From Agrobacterium vaccinii (GTDB lineage: Bacteria > Pseudomonadota > Alphaproteobacteria > Rhizobiales > Rhizobiaceae), in assembly GCF_021310995.1 (NCBI RefSeq), contig NZ_CP054150.1, forward strand, positions 806,001 to 870,000: 64,000 bases of DNA. The letters are read 5' to 3'. Under the pieces are notes generated by a model. That model ran no database searches. It saw nothing but the letters and a program-made list of their open reading frames with translations, and was not told the origin of the DNA. This document shows, one piece after another, positions 15,355-24,145 of this stretch (position 1 is its first letter; each line of letters opens with the position of its first letter). The position numbers were made by a program, and so were the translations under genes.

Positions 15355-16235
15355 AGACCGTGCCTTCGGCTCTCGCTGCGCATCTTAGGGGCGAGGCGAC
15401 GACGACGTGTCATTGCTGGAAGGTGAGCCTGCGCGATGGCGCCATCATGGGCTTTACCGAGCATGACGAGCCGCTGACCTTCGGCGGCGTGACCTATCTG
15501 GCCGCATGCGGTTTTCAGGCCAGTGAAAACGACAGCGAGACGGGACTGGCGGCCAGCAGCGGCGAAGTCGCAGGCGGCTTTTCCAGCGAGGCGGTGAGCG
15601 AGGATGACCTTGCGGCTGGGCGTTATGACGGCGCGAAGGTGGAGCTTTACCTCGTGAACTGGCAGGCACCGGAGCAGCACATTCTGCTGAAGGTGCGCGA
15701 GATTGGCGAGGTGACTCGGGCGGGTGGGGCGTTTACGGCGGAACTGCGCAGTTTCGCGCACAGGCTGAGCCAGCCGCAGGGGCGGGTCTATGGACGGCGA
15801 TGCGATGCGGCGCTGGGCGATGGCAGATGCGGTGCCAATGTGGGGGCGTTTCAGACCGGTGGCGCGGTGGTTTCAACGGATGCGGCGGGGCGACTGACGG
15901 TGTCTGGACTGTCTGCCTTTGCCGATGGGTTTTTCAAGCAGGGCAAGATGCGTTTTACCAGCGGGGCGAACAAAGGCCGCGGTTTCGACCTCGATGACCA
16001 CGCGCTGCGCGATGGGGTGGTGACGTTTCGGTTGTGGCTGCCGCTGGAGGTTTTGCCGCAGCAGGGAGACACGTTCACGGTGACGGCGGGGTGCGACAAG
16101 AGCTTTGCGACCTGCAAAGCGAAGTTTGCCAATTATCTGAATTTTCGAGGCTTTCCGCATATGCCGGGGGCGGATTTTGCCTATTCCTATGTGACGAGCC
16201 GGACGCAACACGATGGCGGGGCGCTGTACCTATGA
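15351..16235 (+). CDS. GTA baseplate hub protein (gp13, DUF2163)
   Basis: The 294-residue protein has DUF2163 features: TTCHCWKVSLRDGAIMGFTEHDEPL near residues 18-42 and the C-terminal domain with GRRCDAALGDGRCGAN and TAGCDKSFATCKAKFANYLNF. Four cysteines (151, 160, 248, 255) are placed as in the RcGTA hub, which was reported to hold an iron-sulfur cluster. The protein forms the hub of the tail tip. It overlaps both neighbours by four bases. All key cysteines are present, arguing against decay. Confidence 0.9.
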   Translation: MKTVPSALAAHLRGEATTTCHCWKVSLRDGAIMGFTEHDEPLTFGGVTYLAACGFQASENDSETGLAASSGEVAGGFSSEAVSEDDLAAGRYDGAKVELYLVNWQAPEQHILLKVREIGEVTRAGGAFTAELRSFAHRLSQPQGRVYGRRCDAALGDGRCGANVGAFQTGGAVVSTDAAGRLTVSGLSAFADGFFKQGKMRFTSGANKGRGFDLDDHALRDGVVTFRLWLPLEVLPQQGDTFTVTAGCDKSFATCKAKFANYLNFRGFPHMPGADFAYSYVTSRTQHDGGALYL

Positions 16236-16708
16236 GCGATACGGGAGAACGTGTGCTGGCCGTGGCCGAAAGCTGGATCGGCACGCCCTACCGGCATCAG
16301 GCTTCCACCATCGGTGTGGGCTGCGATTGTCTGGGGCTGGTGCGCGGTATCTGGCGCGCGCTGTACGGTGACGAGCCAGAATTGCCGCCGCCCTATGCCC
16401 GCGACTGGGCCGAGCGTGGCGGTGAGGACCGGCTGATGGCGGCGGCGCAGCGGCATTTTCAGCCCGTTGCCAGCATGGCAGATGCGCTGCCGGGCGACAT
16501 GCTGCTGTTTCGCTGGCGGCCGGAATTTGCAGCCAAGCATGTGGGCATTCTGGCCGGGCCTGATCACTTCATTCACGCCTATGAGGCGGCAGCGGTGTTG
16601 CGGTCTGCGTTGGTGCCCGCCTGGCGCAGGCGTGTTGCGGGGGTGTTTCGTTTTCCCGAAGGGGTGAGGTCGGATGAGGGGCGGGCGTCGATGGGGACGG
16701 ATAGCTAG
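16232..16708 (+). CDS. GTA NlpC/P60 cell-wall peptidase (gp14)
   Basis: The 158-residue peptidase has the catalytic Cys in GVGCDCLGLVRG (Cys33), the His in AKHVGILAG (His103), and a following polar residue in HFIHAYE. NlpC/P60 enzymes cut peptide bonds in peptidoglycan; in GTAs this protein probably opens the recipient cell wall during DNA injection. The ATG at 16232 overlaps the g13 stop; the longer upstream frame is a shadow of g13. The active-site residues are intact. Confidence 0.9.
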   Translation: MSDTGERVLAVAESWIGTPYRHQASTIGVGCDCLGLVRGIWRALYGDEPELPPPYARDWAERGGEDRLMAAAQRHFQPVASMADALPGDMLLFRWRPEFAAKHVGILAGPDHFIHAYEAAAVLRSALVPAWRRRVAGVFRFPEGVRSDEGRASMGTDS

Positions 16709-16730
16709 CCCCCGCATCCCGCGCCGCGAC

Positions 16731-16751
16731 CTTCTCCCCGGCGGGGCGAAG
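16731..16751. repeat. Short palindrome, likely repeat remnant
   Basis: CTTCTCCCCG and CGGGGCGAAG form an inverted repeat with one mismatch between g14 and g15. It looks like one hairpin of a larger intergenic element and could be a weak terminator. Confidence 0.4.
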
Positions 16752-16813
16752 GCGGCAAGGTGCGCCCACTGTGTTCATCCATAAAGTCTCGATAAACCTA
16801 AGAAGAGAGAGCT

Positions 16814-19800
16814 ATGGCGACCCTTGTTCTACAGGCGGCTGGTGCTGCTGTTGGCAGTCTTTTCGGGCCGGTTGGGGCCATCATCGGCAGGGCGGCGGGG
16901 GCGTTGGCGGGGAGTGCTATCGATAGCGCGCTGCTGTCGAGTTCCAGAACGGTGACGGGTGCGCGGCTCTCGACGGCGCGTATTCCCGGTGCCGAGGAGG
17001 GGGCTGCCATATCACGGGCCTATGGCACGGTGCGCATCGGCGGCACGCTGATCTGGGCGACGCGGTTTGAGGAAAGTGTGACGCGGGAGCGGCAGGGCGG
17101 CAAGGGCAGCAACAGCGGCAGCACGACGACGGTCGAGACCTTCACCTACTTCGCTAACATCGCCATCGGCCTGTGCGAAGGCGAGGTGGCCATGGTGCGG
17201 CGGGTGTGGGCCGATGGGCAGGAGTTGGATCTGACCGGCATCGAAACACGGTTCTACCCCGGCAGTGACGACCAGCTTCCCGACCCGCTGATCGAGGCCA
17301 AGCAGGGTGCGGGCAATGCACCTGCCTATCGCGGGCTGTGCTACATGGTGTTCGAGCGGCTGCCGCTGGAAAGCTTCGGCAATCGTATTCCGCTGCTGCA
17401 GTTCGAGGTGGTCAGGCCCATCGGAAAGCTGGAGGGGCAGATCCGCGCGGTGACGGTGATACCCGGCGCGACGGAATATGGCTATGCGACGACTGCCGTT
17501 TCCGAGCGCACGGGTGCTGGCGAAAGCCGTATTCTGAACCGAAACACGCTGGTGGCGACGACCGACTGGCAGGCCTCCATCGACGAATTGCAGGCGCTTT
17601 GCCCCAATCTGGCGAGCGTGGCGCTGGTGGTGACGTGGTTCGGCACCGACATGCGGGCGGGCGAATGCCGTGTGCTGCCGGGGGTGGAGGTGGCCTATCG
17701 CGACCGCGAGAGTGCCACGTGGTCCGTGGCGGGGATGGGGCGCTGGCAGGCGCGGCTGGTTAGCCACCGTGACGGCGGCCCAGCCTATGGCGGCACGCCC
17801 AGCGATGCGAGCGTGTTGCAGGCCATTGCCGATTTGAAGGCGCGCGGTTTGAAAGTGTGTCTCTATCCGTTCGTGATGATGGATGTGCCAGCGGGCAATG
17901 GCTTGGCCGACCCCTATGGCAAAAGCGAGCAGGACGCCTATGGCTGGCGCGGCAACATTACCTGCCACCCGGCGGCGGGACGGGCGGGGAGCGTTGACCG
18001 GACTGCGGCGGCGCGGGGCCAAGTGACTGCCTTCAGCAGCCGGGCCGATGGTTACCGGCGCATGGTGCTGCATTATGCGGCGCTGGCAAAGCAGGCGGGC
18101 GGGGTGGATGCGTTTTTGATCGGTTCCGAACTGCGCGGGTTGACGCGGGTGCGGGATCAGGCCGGGGCATTTCCGTTCGTCGAGGACCTGGTGCGACTGG
18201 CGGGCGATGTGCGCGGGATGCTGGGTGCTGCGACGAAGCTGACCTATTCTGCCGACTGGAGCGAGTATTTCGGCTATCACCCGGCGGACGGCACGGGCGA
18301 CGTGTTCTTCAACCTCGATCCGCTGTGGGCGAGCCCCGCCATCGATGCTGTCGGGATCGACAACTACATGCCGGTTTCCGACTGGCGTGACGAGGATGTG
18401 GAGGGCGGCAACCCGGATGGTTTCGTGGGTGCCGACGATGCGGCGGGCTTTGCGCGCAACGTGACGGCGGGCGAGGGGTATGACTGGTATTATGCCAGCG
18501 ATGCCGACCGCGCGGCGCGACAGCGAACTGCCATTTCCGACGGTCTGAAGGGCAAGCACTGGCTTTATCGATACAAGGATCTGGTCGGCTGGTGGCAGAA
18601 CCGACATTACGACCGGGTGGGTGGTGCGGAACGGTCTGCTCCGACAGCCTGGGTGCCAGGCATGAAGCCATTCTGGTTCACGGAGCTGGGTTGTCCGGCC
18701 ATCGACAAGGGGGCGAACCGGCCCAACACCTTTATCGACCCGAAGTCCTCCGAAAGCGCTTTCCCGCATTTTTCCACCCGCAACCGTGCCGACAGTCAGC
18801 AGCGGCGTTTTCTGGAGGCGCATCACGACCATTGGGCAGGTGCTGCTGCGCCTGCCGGTATGGTCGATCCCGACAGGATTTTTGTGTGGACCTGGGATGC
18901 GCGGCCCTATCCGGCCTTTCCGCAGGATACGGCAAGCTGGAGCGACGGCGCGAACTGGCGCACCGGCCACTGGATGAACGGCAGGCTGGGCGCAACGACA
19001 TTGGCCGATCTCATCTCTGCGGTTCTGACCGAGCATGGCTTTGCCGACTACGACGTGGCCGCCGTAACCGGCGATGTCGGCGGCTATGTGCAGGGCGAGG
19101 TGACGGCGGCGCGCAATCTGCTGGAGCCGTTGCTGGACGTGTTTCAGGTGGATTTGATCGAGGACGGGGCGGTGCTGCGGTTCGTGTCTCGCGGCAAGGC
19201 TGCGACGCGCACGAGGGTCATTTCCGCCTATGCGGATATCGAGGATGCGGCGCTGTGGTCCGAGGCGCGGGGGCACGACAGTGATTTTGCCGCAGAGGCT
19301 GTGCTGACGGCGTTCAACCCGGCGCTGGACTACGAGCAGGCCAGTGTGCGCTCGCGCCGTATCGACAATGCCGGAAACCGAGTGCTGCGGTACGATCTGG
19401 GTGCGGTGCTGGCGCAGGAAACGGCGCAGAATGCCGTGGAGGCGCTGCTGCGCGACAACCGGCTGGCGCGGCGCACGGTGCGGTTTTCGATCTCGCCGCA
19501 GGAGATCGCGCTCGACCCCGGCGACTGCGTGCAACTGGCTGGCGGCCCGAGCGGTCGTTTTCTGGTGAGCCGGATCGAGGATGGCGATGTCAGGCGGATC
19601 GAGGCGCGGGAGTTTTCACCCTCGGCAGTCGCCGCATCCGGCGAAACGGAGCCGTCGCGCAATGGCAGTGGCGGTGCGTCCGATGGTTTCGACCCCGATA
19701 TCGTGCTGATGGATCTGCCGCGTTTCGAAACGGGCGAGGCGGCGGGCTTTGCCCGCGTAGCCGCCTATGCGCGTCCATGGCGGCGAATGGCGCTTTCCGT

Positions 19801-20614
19801 TTCAGCCGGGACGGAAGGCTATGAGGCACGCGCGGTGCTGGATCAGCCAGCGAAGATCGGCGCGCTGACGAGCGCCCTGCCGCAGGGGGTGGCAGGTCGT
19901 TTCAACTCGGCGGGGACGATAGACATCAGCTTGCCCTATGGCGATCTGGCCTCTGCCAGCGACCTTGCGGTGCTGAACGGTGCCAACCGCATTGCCATTC
20001 GCTGTGCCAACGGTGCGTGGGAGGTGGCGGCGTTCGGCCGCGCGCAGGAGGTGGCAAGCGGCGCGTGGCGGCTTTCCCGGTTGCTGCGCGGGCTGGCCGG
20101 GACCGAGGATGCAATGGCGGCGGGTGCCGTTTCTGGAAGCGACGTGGTGATTCTGGACGCGGGCGTTGTGGCGATGGGGCTGCGCAGCGAAGAACGCGGC
20201 CTGCACCTGAACTGGATCATCGAGGCGGCGGGTAAGCAGATTTCCAGCATCGGTCCCTTTGCCTTTGCCGGTGGAACGCGTGCCGAGACGCCGCTGGCAC
20301 CGGTGCATCTGCGCGCGGTGCGACAGGCGGACGGTGTGCGCCTGACATGGGTGCGGCGCGGGCGCGTGGATGCCGATGGCTGGGACGCAGCCGATATTCC
20401 TCTGGATGAGGTGGCCGAGCGCTACCGCGTGGACATTCTGGCGGGGGAGGCAGTGCGCCGGACGATTGAGGTGGCTGAGGCCGCCTGTCTTTATGCCGCC
20501 AACGACGAGATTTCCGATTTCGGCGCGAAGCAGGCGACGCTTTCGGTCCGGGTGCGCCAGCTTGGACGGGCGGTGCCGTTGGGGATCGCAGCGGGCGCGA
20601 TCTTGGACCTTTGA
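16814..20614 (+). CDS. GTA host-specificity/tail-tip megaprotein (gp15) with TIM-barrel-like domain
   Basis: This 1266-residue protein is the GTA host-specificity factor, also called the Megatron protein. The N-terminus is a small hydrophobic Gly/Ala-rich region. The TIM-barrel-like domain follows (about residues 240-660), with VTWFGTDMRAGECRVLPG, CLYPFVMMDVPAGNG, the EYFGYHPADGTGDVFFNLDPLW segment and FTELGCPAIDKGANRPNTF. The C-terminal half resembles phage tail-tip domains. It forms the tail tip and probably contacts the receptor surface. The start ATG follows AAGAAGAGAG. The gene is full length (RcGTA gp15 is of similar size) without internal disruption. Confidence 0.93.
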   Translation: MATLVLQAAGAAVGSLFGPVGAIIGRAAGALAGSAIDSALLSSSRTVTGARLSTARIPGAEEGAAISRAYGTVRIGGTLIWATRFEESVTRERQGGKGSNSGSTTTVETFTYFANIAIGLCEGEVAMVRRVWADGQELDLTGIETRFYPGSDDQLPDPLIEAKQGAGNAPAYRGLCYMVFERLPLESFGNRIPLLQFEVVRPIGKLEGQIRAVTVIPGATEYGYATTAVSERTGAGESRILNRNTLVATTDWQASIDELQALCPNLASVALVVTWFGTDMRAGECRVLPGVEVAYRDRESATWSVAGMGRWQARLVSHRDGGPAYGGTPSDASVLQAIADLKARGLKVCLYPFVMMDVPAGNGLADPYGKSEQDAYGWRGNITCHPAAGRAGSVDRTAAARGQVTAFSSRADGYRRMVLHYAALAKQAGGVDAFLIGSELRGLTRVRDQAGAFPFVEDLVRLAGDVRGMLGAATKLTYSADWSEYFGYHPADGTGDVFFNLDPLWASPAIDAVGIDNYMPVSDWRDEDVEGGNPDGFVGADDAAGFARNVTAGEGYDWYYASDADRAARQRTAISDGLKGKHWLYRYKDLVGWWQNRHYDRVGGAERSAPTAWVPGMKPFWFTELGCPAIDKGANRPNTFIDPKSSESAFPHFSTRNRADSQQRRFLEAHHDHWAGAAAPAGMVDPDRIFVWTWDARPYPAFPQDTASWSDGANWRTGHWMNGRLGATTLADLISAVLTEHGFADYDVAAVTGDVGGYVQGEVTAARNLLEPLLDVFQVDLIEDGAVLRFVSRGKAATRTRVISAYADIEDAALWSEARGHDSDFAAEAVLTAFNPALDYEQASVRSRRIDNAGNRVLRYDLGAVLAQETAQNAVEALLRDNRLARRTVRFSISPQEIALDPGDCVQLAGGPSGRFLVSRIEDGDVRRIEAREFSPSAVAASGETEPSRNGSGGASDGFDPDIVLMDLPRFETGEAAGFARVAAYARPWRRMALSVSAGTEGYEARAVLDQPAKIGALTSALPQGVAGRFNSAGTIDISLPYGDLASASDLAVLNGANRIAIRCANGAWEVAAFGRAQEVASGAWRLSRLLRGLAGTEDAMAAGAVSGSDVVILDAGVVAMGLRSEERGLHLNWIIEAAGKQISSIGPFAFAGGTRAETPLAPVHLRAVRQADGVRLTWVRRGRVDADGWDAADIPLDEVAERYRVDILAGEAVRRTIEVAEAACLYAANDEISDFGAKQATLSVRVRQLGRAVPLGIAAGAILDL

Positions 20615-20650
20615 ACTTCACAATGACGTCAACCGGGAAAGGGTAGAAAC

Positions 20651-20857
20651 ATGGACGATATGAAAGCCTGGTATCAGTCGAAAACCGTCTGGGGCGCACT
20701 GGTTGCCGTGATGGCACCGCTGTTGCAGGTGGTGGGTTTGAACTTGCCGAGGGGGTTTGAAGGCGAGCTTGTTGAGGGGTTGATGACGGTGGCTGGTGGC
20801 GTGGGCGGGTTGATTGCGCTGTATGGGCGGTTGTCGGCGACGCGGGTTATTCGGTAG
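20651..20857 (+). CDS. Holin-like small membrane protein at the end of the GTA cluster
   Basis: The 68-residue protein begins MDDMKAWYQSKTVWGALVAV and has two hydrophobic segments (about 12-30 and 43-60) with a basic end (GRLSATRVIR). Short phage holins of this kind begin with a similar YQSKTVWGA pattern and are often paired with a GH19 endolysin. It is 36 bases from g15 and probably co-transcribed. Holins permeabilise the membrane so that endolysin reaches the wall. Function is inferred from size, topology and the endolysin 15 kb upstream. Confidence 0.6.
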   Translation: MDDMKAWYQSKTVWGALVAVMAPLLQVVGLNLPRGFEGELVEGLMTVAGGVGGLIALYGRLSATRVIR

Positions 20858-20894
20858 TGGCGGTGGCTTCAGATAGGGCAGTGGGCGTGGCTAG

Positions 20895-21046
20895 CCCCCC
20901 TCTGCCCTGCCGGGCATCTCCCCCACAGGTGGGGAGATCGACTCGTGGTGATCTCTCGCCCATCTCAAACGCCGCGGATGGAGCGGTGAGCAAGCGTCTA
21001 GCCTATCTCCCCACCTGTGGGGGAGATGCCGGCAGGCAAAAGGGGG
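20895..21046. repeat. Palindromic repeat family A, copy 4 (inverted relative to copy 1)
   Basis: Here the asymmetric core reads ACAGGTGGGGAGATCGACTC on the left, the reverse of copy 1. With copy 1 it brackets the whole GTA cluster in opposite orientation. The remainder of 20858-21184 shows no further feature. Confidence 0.85.
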
Positions 21047-21184
21047 AGCCCCACCCACCGCCCTTCACCACACCCTCAAATCCGCGACATCCCACATTCA
21101 TTTGCCATTCAGACGCTTTGCGATACATATTCGGGCAAGAATTCGTTTCGACGTGCATCCGATTTTTCCTTGGAAGTTTTTGCA

Positions 21185-21454
21185 ATGGCATCACCTCTCA
21201 TCATCGCGACGCTTGCAGCCGGTCTCTCCGGCTTTCCTGCGCCGCAGGCAGATGGGCAGGGTTCGTCAGCCCCGGCGCGTGTGCAGCAGGTTGCAAGCGA
21301 CTGCTCGTCTGCCGTATCCCGTGTGGTGCGTGAGACCGGTGGGCAGTTGCTTTCGGTCTATCCCTCCAATGACGGCCAGAACTGTGTCGTGACCGTGCTG
21401 GTTCAGGGCAATGGCGAGCGCCCGCGCAAGGTGACGATGCGCGTGCCGATGTAG
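21185..21454 (+). CDS. feuN: Small periplasmic regulator FeuN-like
   Basis: The 89-residue protein has a signal peptide (MASPLIIATLAAGLSGFPAP) and a short mature domain with two cysteines (DCSSAVSRVV and GQNCVVTVLVQG) that could form a disulfide. It ends MRVPM. In Sinorhizobium meliloti the small periplasmic protein FeuN is encoded just upstream of feuP and restrains the FeuPQ two-component system; position, size and secretion match here. The longer frame from 21017 starts in the repeat and is unlikely. The identification rests on context rather than on alignment. Confidence 0.7.
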   Translation: MASPLIIATLAAGLSGFPAPQADGQGSSAPARVQQVASDCSSAVSRVVRETGGQLLSVYPSNDGQNCVVTVLVQGNGERPRKVTMRVPM

Positions 21455-21542
21455 GTCAAGCCCCATCGAAATCTGCTTTAATCTGTTATAGATGTGATTT
21501 GGATTGCCGGTCTGCAGGCCGGATGGAATGAAAGGGCTGATG

Positions 21543-22214
21543 ATGCGCATTCTCGTGGTCGAGGACGATACCAACCTCAATCGCCAACTGACCGACGCAT
21601 TAAAAGAGGCGGGCTACGTTGTCGATCAGGCTTTCGATGGCGAAGAGGGGCATTATCTGGGTGATACCGAACCCTATGACGCCATTGTTCTCGATATCGG
21701 CCTGCCGCAACTGGACGGCATTACCGTTGTCGAGAAATGGCGTGCCAGCGGCAAGACCATGCCTGTCCTTATCCTCACCGCGCGTGACCGCTGGAGCGAC
21801 AAGGTGGCAGGCATCGATGCCGGTGCCGACGACTATGTGACCAAGCCTTTCCATGTGGAAGAAGTGCTGGCGCGTGTGCGCGCACTGATCCGCCGTGCGG
21901 CGGGCCATGCATCGTCTGAAATCGTCTGTGGACCTGTCAGGCTGGACACCAAGTCTTCCAAGGCGACCGTCAACGGCACGACGCTGAAGCTGACCTCGCA
22001 CGAGTTCCGGCTGCTCTCCTACCTCATGCACCACATGGGCGAAGTCGTTTCGCGTACCGAGCTGGTCGAGCATATGTACGATCAGGATTTCGACCGTGAT
22101 TCCAATACGATCGAGGTGTTTGTCGGACGTTTGCGCAAGAAGCTGGGTGTCGATCTGATCGAGACCATCCGTGGCCTCGGCTACCGGATGCAAGCACCCG
22201 CAGATGCGAAGTAA
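21543..22214 (+). CDS. feuP: Response regulator FeuP (OmpR family)
   Basis: The 223-residue regulator has a receiver domain (acid pocket EDD near residue 7, phospho-acceptor Asp51 in IVLDIGLP, Lys in DDYVTKPF) and a winged-helix DNA-binding domain (LTSHEFRLLSYLMHHMGEVVSRTEL...VFVGRLRKKLG). The sequence is what I know as rhizobial FeuP, which with FeuQ controls export of cyclic beta-glucans (ndvA) and osmotic adaptation. Two ATG codons are adjacent (21540, 21543) after AAAGGG; the second gives MRILVVEDD. Its 3' end overlaps feuQ by 11 bases. Confidence 0.88.
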   Translation: MRILVVEDDTNLNRQLTDALKEAGYVVDQAFDGEEGHYLGDTEPYDAIVLDIGLPQLDGITVVEKWRASGKTMPVLILTARDRWSDKVAGIDAGADDYVTKPFHVEEVLARVRALIRRAAGHASSEIVCGPVRLDTKSSKATVNGTTLKLTSHEFRLLSYLMHHMGEVVSRTELVEHMYDQDFDRDSNTIEVFVGRLRKKLGVDLIETIRGLGYRMQAPADAK

Positions 22215-23604
22215 CTCACTCACCGCCCGCGTTCTGTTGCTGGCATCGGCATGGTCGATGCTGGCGCTGGTGGTGATCGCGGTGGTGATTTCCACGCTTT
22301 ATAGACAGGGCGTGGAGCGCAGTTTTACCGATCTGCTGCGTGCGCAGCTTTACAACGTCATCAACTCCATCACCGTTTCCAACGAAAACACGCTGGCGGG
22401 AAGTCCGCAGCTGGGAGACCTGCGGTTTTCGCAGCCCGATACCGGCTGGTACTGGGTGGTGGAGCCGCTGGGCAATTTCCAGACTGCGCCTCTGGTGTCA
22501 TCGTCTCTGGGTGTGTCGACGCTGCCTGTGCCCGGTATTCTGGACGTGCCCTTCGACAATCGCTACGAGCGTTATTACGTGGTGACGGATAGCGCGCAAA
22601 ACCGCGTGCAGGTGGCGGAAACAGAGGTTGTGCTGGATGGCGAAGGCAGAGCGGCGCGGTTTCGCGTGACCGGCAATCTCAATGTCGTTGAAGACGATGT
22701 GCGCGATTTTTCCAACAGTCTTTATCTGGCACTGGCCGTGTTCGGCGTGGGCAGCCTAGTCGTCAATGGTCTTGCCATTCTCTACAGTTTGCGACCGCTG
22801 GACCATGCGCGTGTGGCACTGGGCAAGATACGCGGCGGCGATGCCGAACGTCTTGAGGGCGAATTTCCGAGGGAAATCCAGCCCTTGGCGACCGAAATCA
22901 ATGCGCTGATCGAAAGCAACCGGAGGCTTGTGGAGCGAGCACGCATGCAGGTGGGCAATCTGGCGCACTCGCTGAAAACACCGATTGCCGTGCTGCTGAA
23001 CGAGGCGCGCACGCTGGACAGCCACCATGGTGATCTGGTGCGCGGACAGGTGGAAGCGATGCAGGCGCAGGTGCAGTCCTACCTGTCACGCGCCCGGATC
23101 GCGGCGCAGCGCGGCTCGATTCTGGCGCGCGCGGAAGCCGAACCCGCGCTGGAGCGGCTGGTGCGCGTGATGCGCCGCCTGAACCCGGAAAAGACGTTCG
23201 AGCTGGATATGCAGCAACCGGCAGTCGTGCTGGCCATGGAGCAGCAGGATCTGGAAGAGGCCGTGGGCAACCTGCTGGAAAACGCGGCGCGTTTTGCGGA
23301 TACGAAGGTGGTCATCAGCGTGATGCCCGGGGTTCATCCATCGTCCGACCCCGATGTGACGCGCCGCACCTGGGTTACGCTGCTGGTGGAGGATGATGGG
23401 CCGGGTCTGGAGCCCGAGCAGATAACCGAAGCGATGAAGCGCGGCAGGCGTCTGGACGAGAGCCGTCCGGGCACAGGCTTGGGTCTTTCCATCGTCAGCG
23501 AGGTGGTTTCTGAGTACCACGGTACCTTTGCCCTGTCGCGCAGTTCGCTTGGAGGCTTAAAAGCAGAATTGCTTCTACCCGGACTTTCGAAAGAGCTTGC
23601 ATGA
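22204..23604 (+). CDS. feuQ: Sensor histidine kinase FeuQ
   Basis: The 466-residue inner-membrane kinase has transmembrane segments near residues 10-32 and 175-197, a periplasmic loop between them, a HAMP-like linker (SLRPLDHARVALGKIRGG), the phospho-acceptor His in VGNLAHSLKTPIAVLLNEA, and the ATPase motifs LLENAARF, VEDDGPGL and GTGLGLSIV. It phosphorylates FeuP and is probably inhibited by FeuN in the periplasm. The start ATG lies inside the feuP end. No disruption is seen. Confidence 0.88.
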   Translation: MRSNSLTARVLLLASAWSMLALVVIAVVISTLYRQGVERSFTDLLRAQLYNVINSITVSNENTLAGSPQLGDLRFSQPDTGWYWVVEPLGNFQTAPLVSSSLGVSTLPVPGILDVPFDNRYERYYVVTDSAQNRVQVAETEVVLDGEGRAARFRVTGNLNVVEDDVRDFSNSLYLALAVFGVGSLVVNGLAILYSLRPLDHARVALGKIRGGDAERLEGEFPREIQPLATEINALIESNRRLVERARMQVGNLAHSLKTPIAVLLNEARTLDSHHGDLVRGQVEAMQAQVQSYLSRARIAAQRGSILARAEAEPALERLVRVMRRLNPEKTFELDMQQPAVVLAMEQQDLEEAVGNLLENAARFADTKVVISVMPGVHPSSDPDVTRRTWVTLLVEDDGPGLEPEQITEAMKRGRRLDESRPGTGLGLSIVSEVVSEYHGTFALSRSSLGGLKAELLLPGLSKELA

Positions 23605-23683
23605 CGGCCAAAAACTGGCAAGAGATGGCGGGAGCAGACCGTGCTAGGATGGCGCGTTGATAGGGAGTGTATTCTTGTTTGAC

Positions 23684-24139
23684 ATGATGGGCAAAGCCGG
23701 ACTTGCCGGGAAGAATTCCAGCCTGATGCGCCCTGCCGTTCTGCCGGTCATCTGCCTGATGGCACTCAGCTCCTGCACGGCATCCGATACACGTTCTTCC
23801 GGTGGTGGACTGCTGGGACGCAGCGCGTCGCCATCCACGCCGTATATCTCTGCGCTTCAGGGCGGAATCGTTGGCCGCAGCGGCTTGCAGATGGGCCGGG
23901 GTGATTTCAACAAGGCGCTGGAAGCCGAATATCAGGCGCTGGAAACGGCACCCGGCGGCCAAGCAGTCACTTGGGGAAGCGGCGATACGCGCGGCGAAGT
24001 GATTGCCAACGCACCCTACCAGGTGGGCAACCAGAATTGCCGCCAATACGCACACAATCTGACGATCGATGGCAAACAGGCCAAGGTGCGCGGTGCAGCC
24101 TGTCGCAACGCAGACGGCACGTGGACGCCGCTGACCTGA
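23684..24139 (+). CDS. Lipoprotein, surface-antigen-like C-terminus
   Basis: The protein carries a lipoprotein signal (LPVICLMALSSC, lipidated Cys) and a Gly-rich stretch followed by GGIVGRSGLQMGRGDFNKALEAEYQALE and the C-terminal domain YQVGNQNCRQYAHNLTIDGK...GAACRNADGTW, similar to RT0821/Lpp0805-type surface proteins and the 17-kDa antigen group. It should be anchored in the outer membrane. The start is uncertain: TTG 23657 or 23675, ATG 23684 or ATG 23726 (which would give MRPAVLPVICLMALSSC). It follows feuQ in the same direction but probably has its own signals. Function is unknown. Confidence 0.72.
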   Translation: MMGKAGLAGKNSSLMRPAVLPVICLMALSSCTASDTRSSGGGLLGRSASPSTPYISALQGGIVGRSGLQMGRGDFNKALEAEYQALETAPGGQAVTWGSGDTRGEVIANAPYQVGNQNCRQYAHNLTIDGKQAKVRGAACRNADGTWTPLT

Positions 24140-24145
24140 TGGCCG

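Noticed and set aside
17012..19534. An 840-residue minus-strand frame inside gp15.
   Set aside because: Composition is His/Arg-rich and it mirrors the real gene; no ribosome-binding site or domain supports it.
2825..20857. An active prophage instead of a GTA.
   Set aside because: No integrase, repressor, replication genes or attachment-site duplications were seen, and the gene order is that of a GTA.
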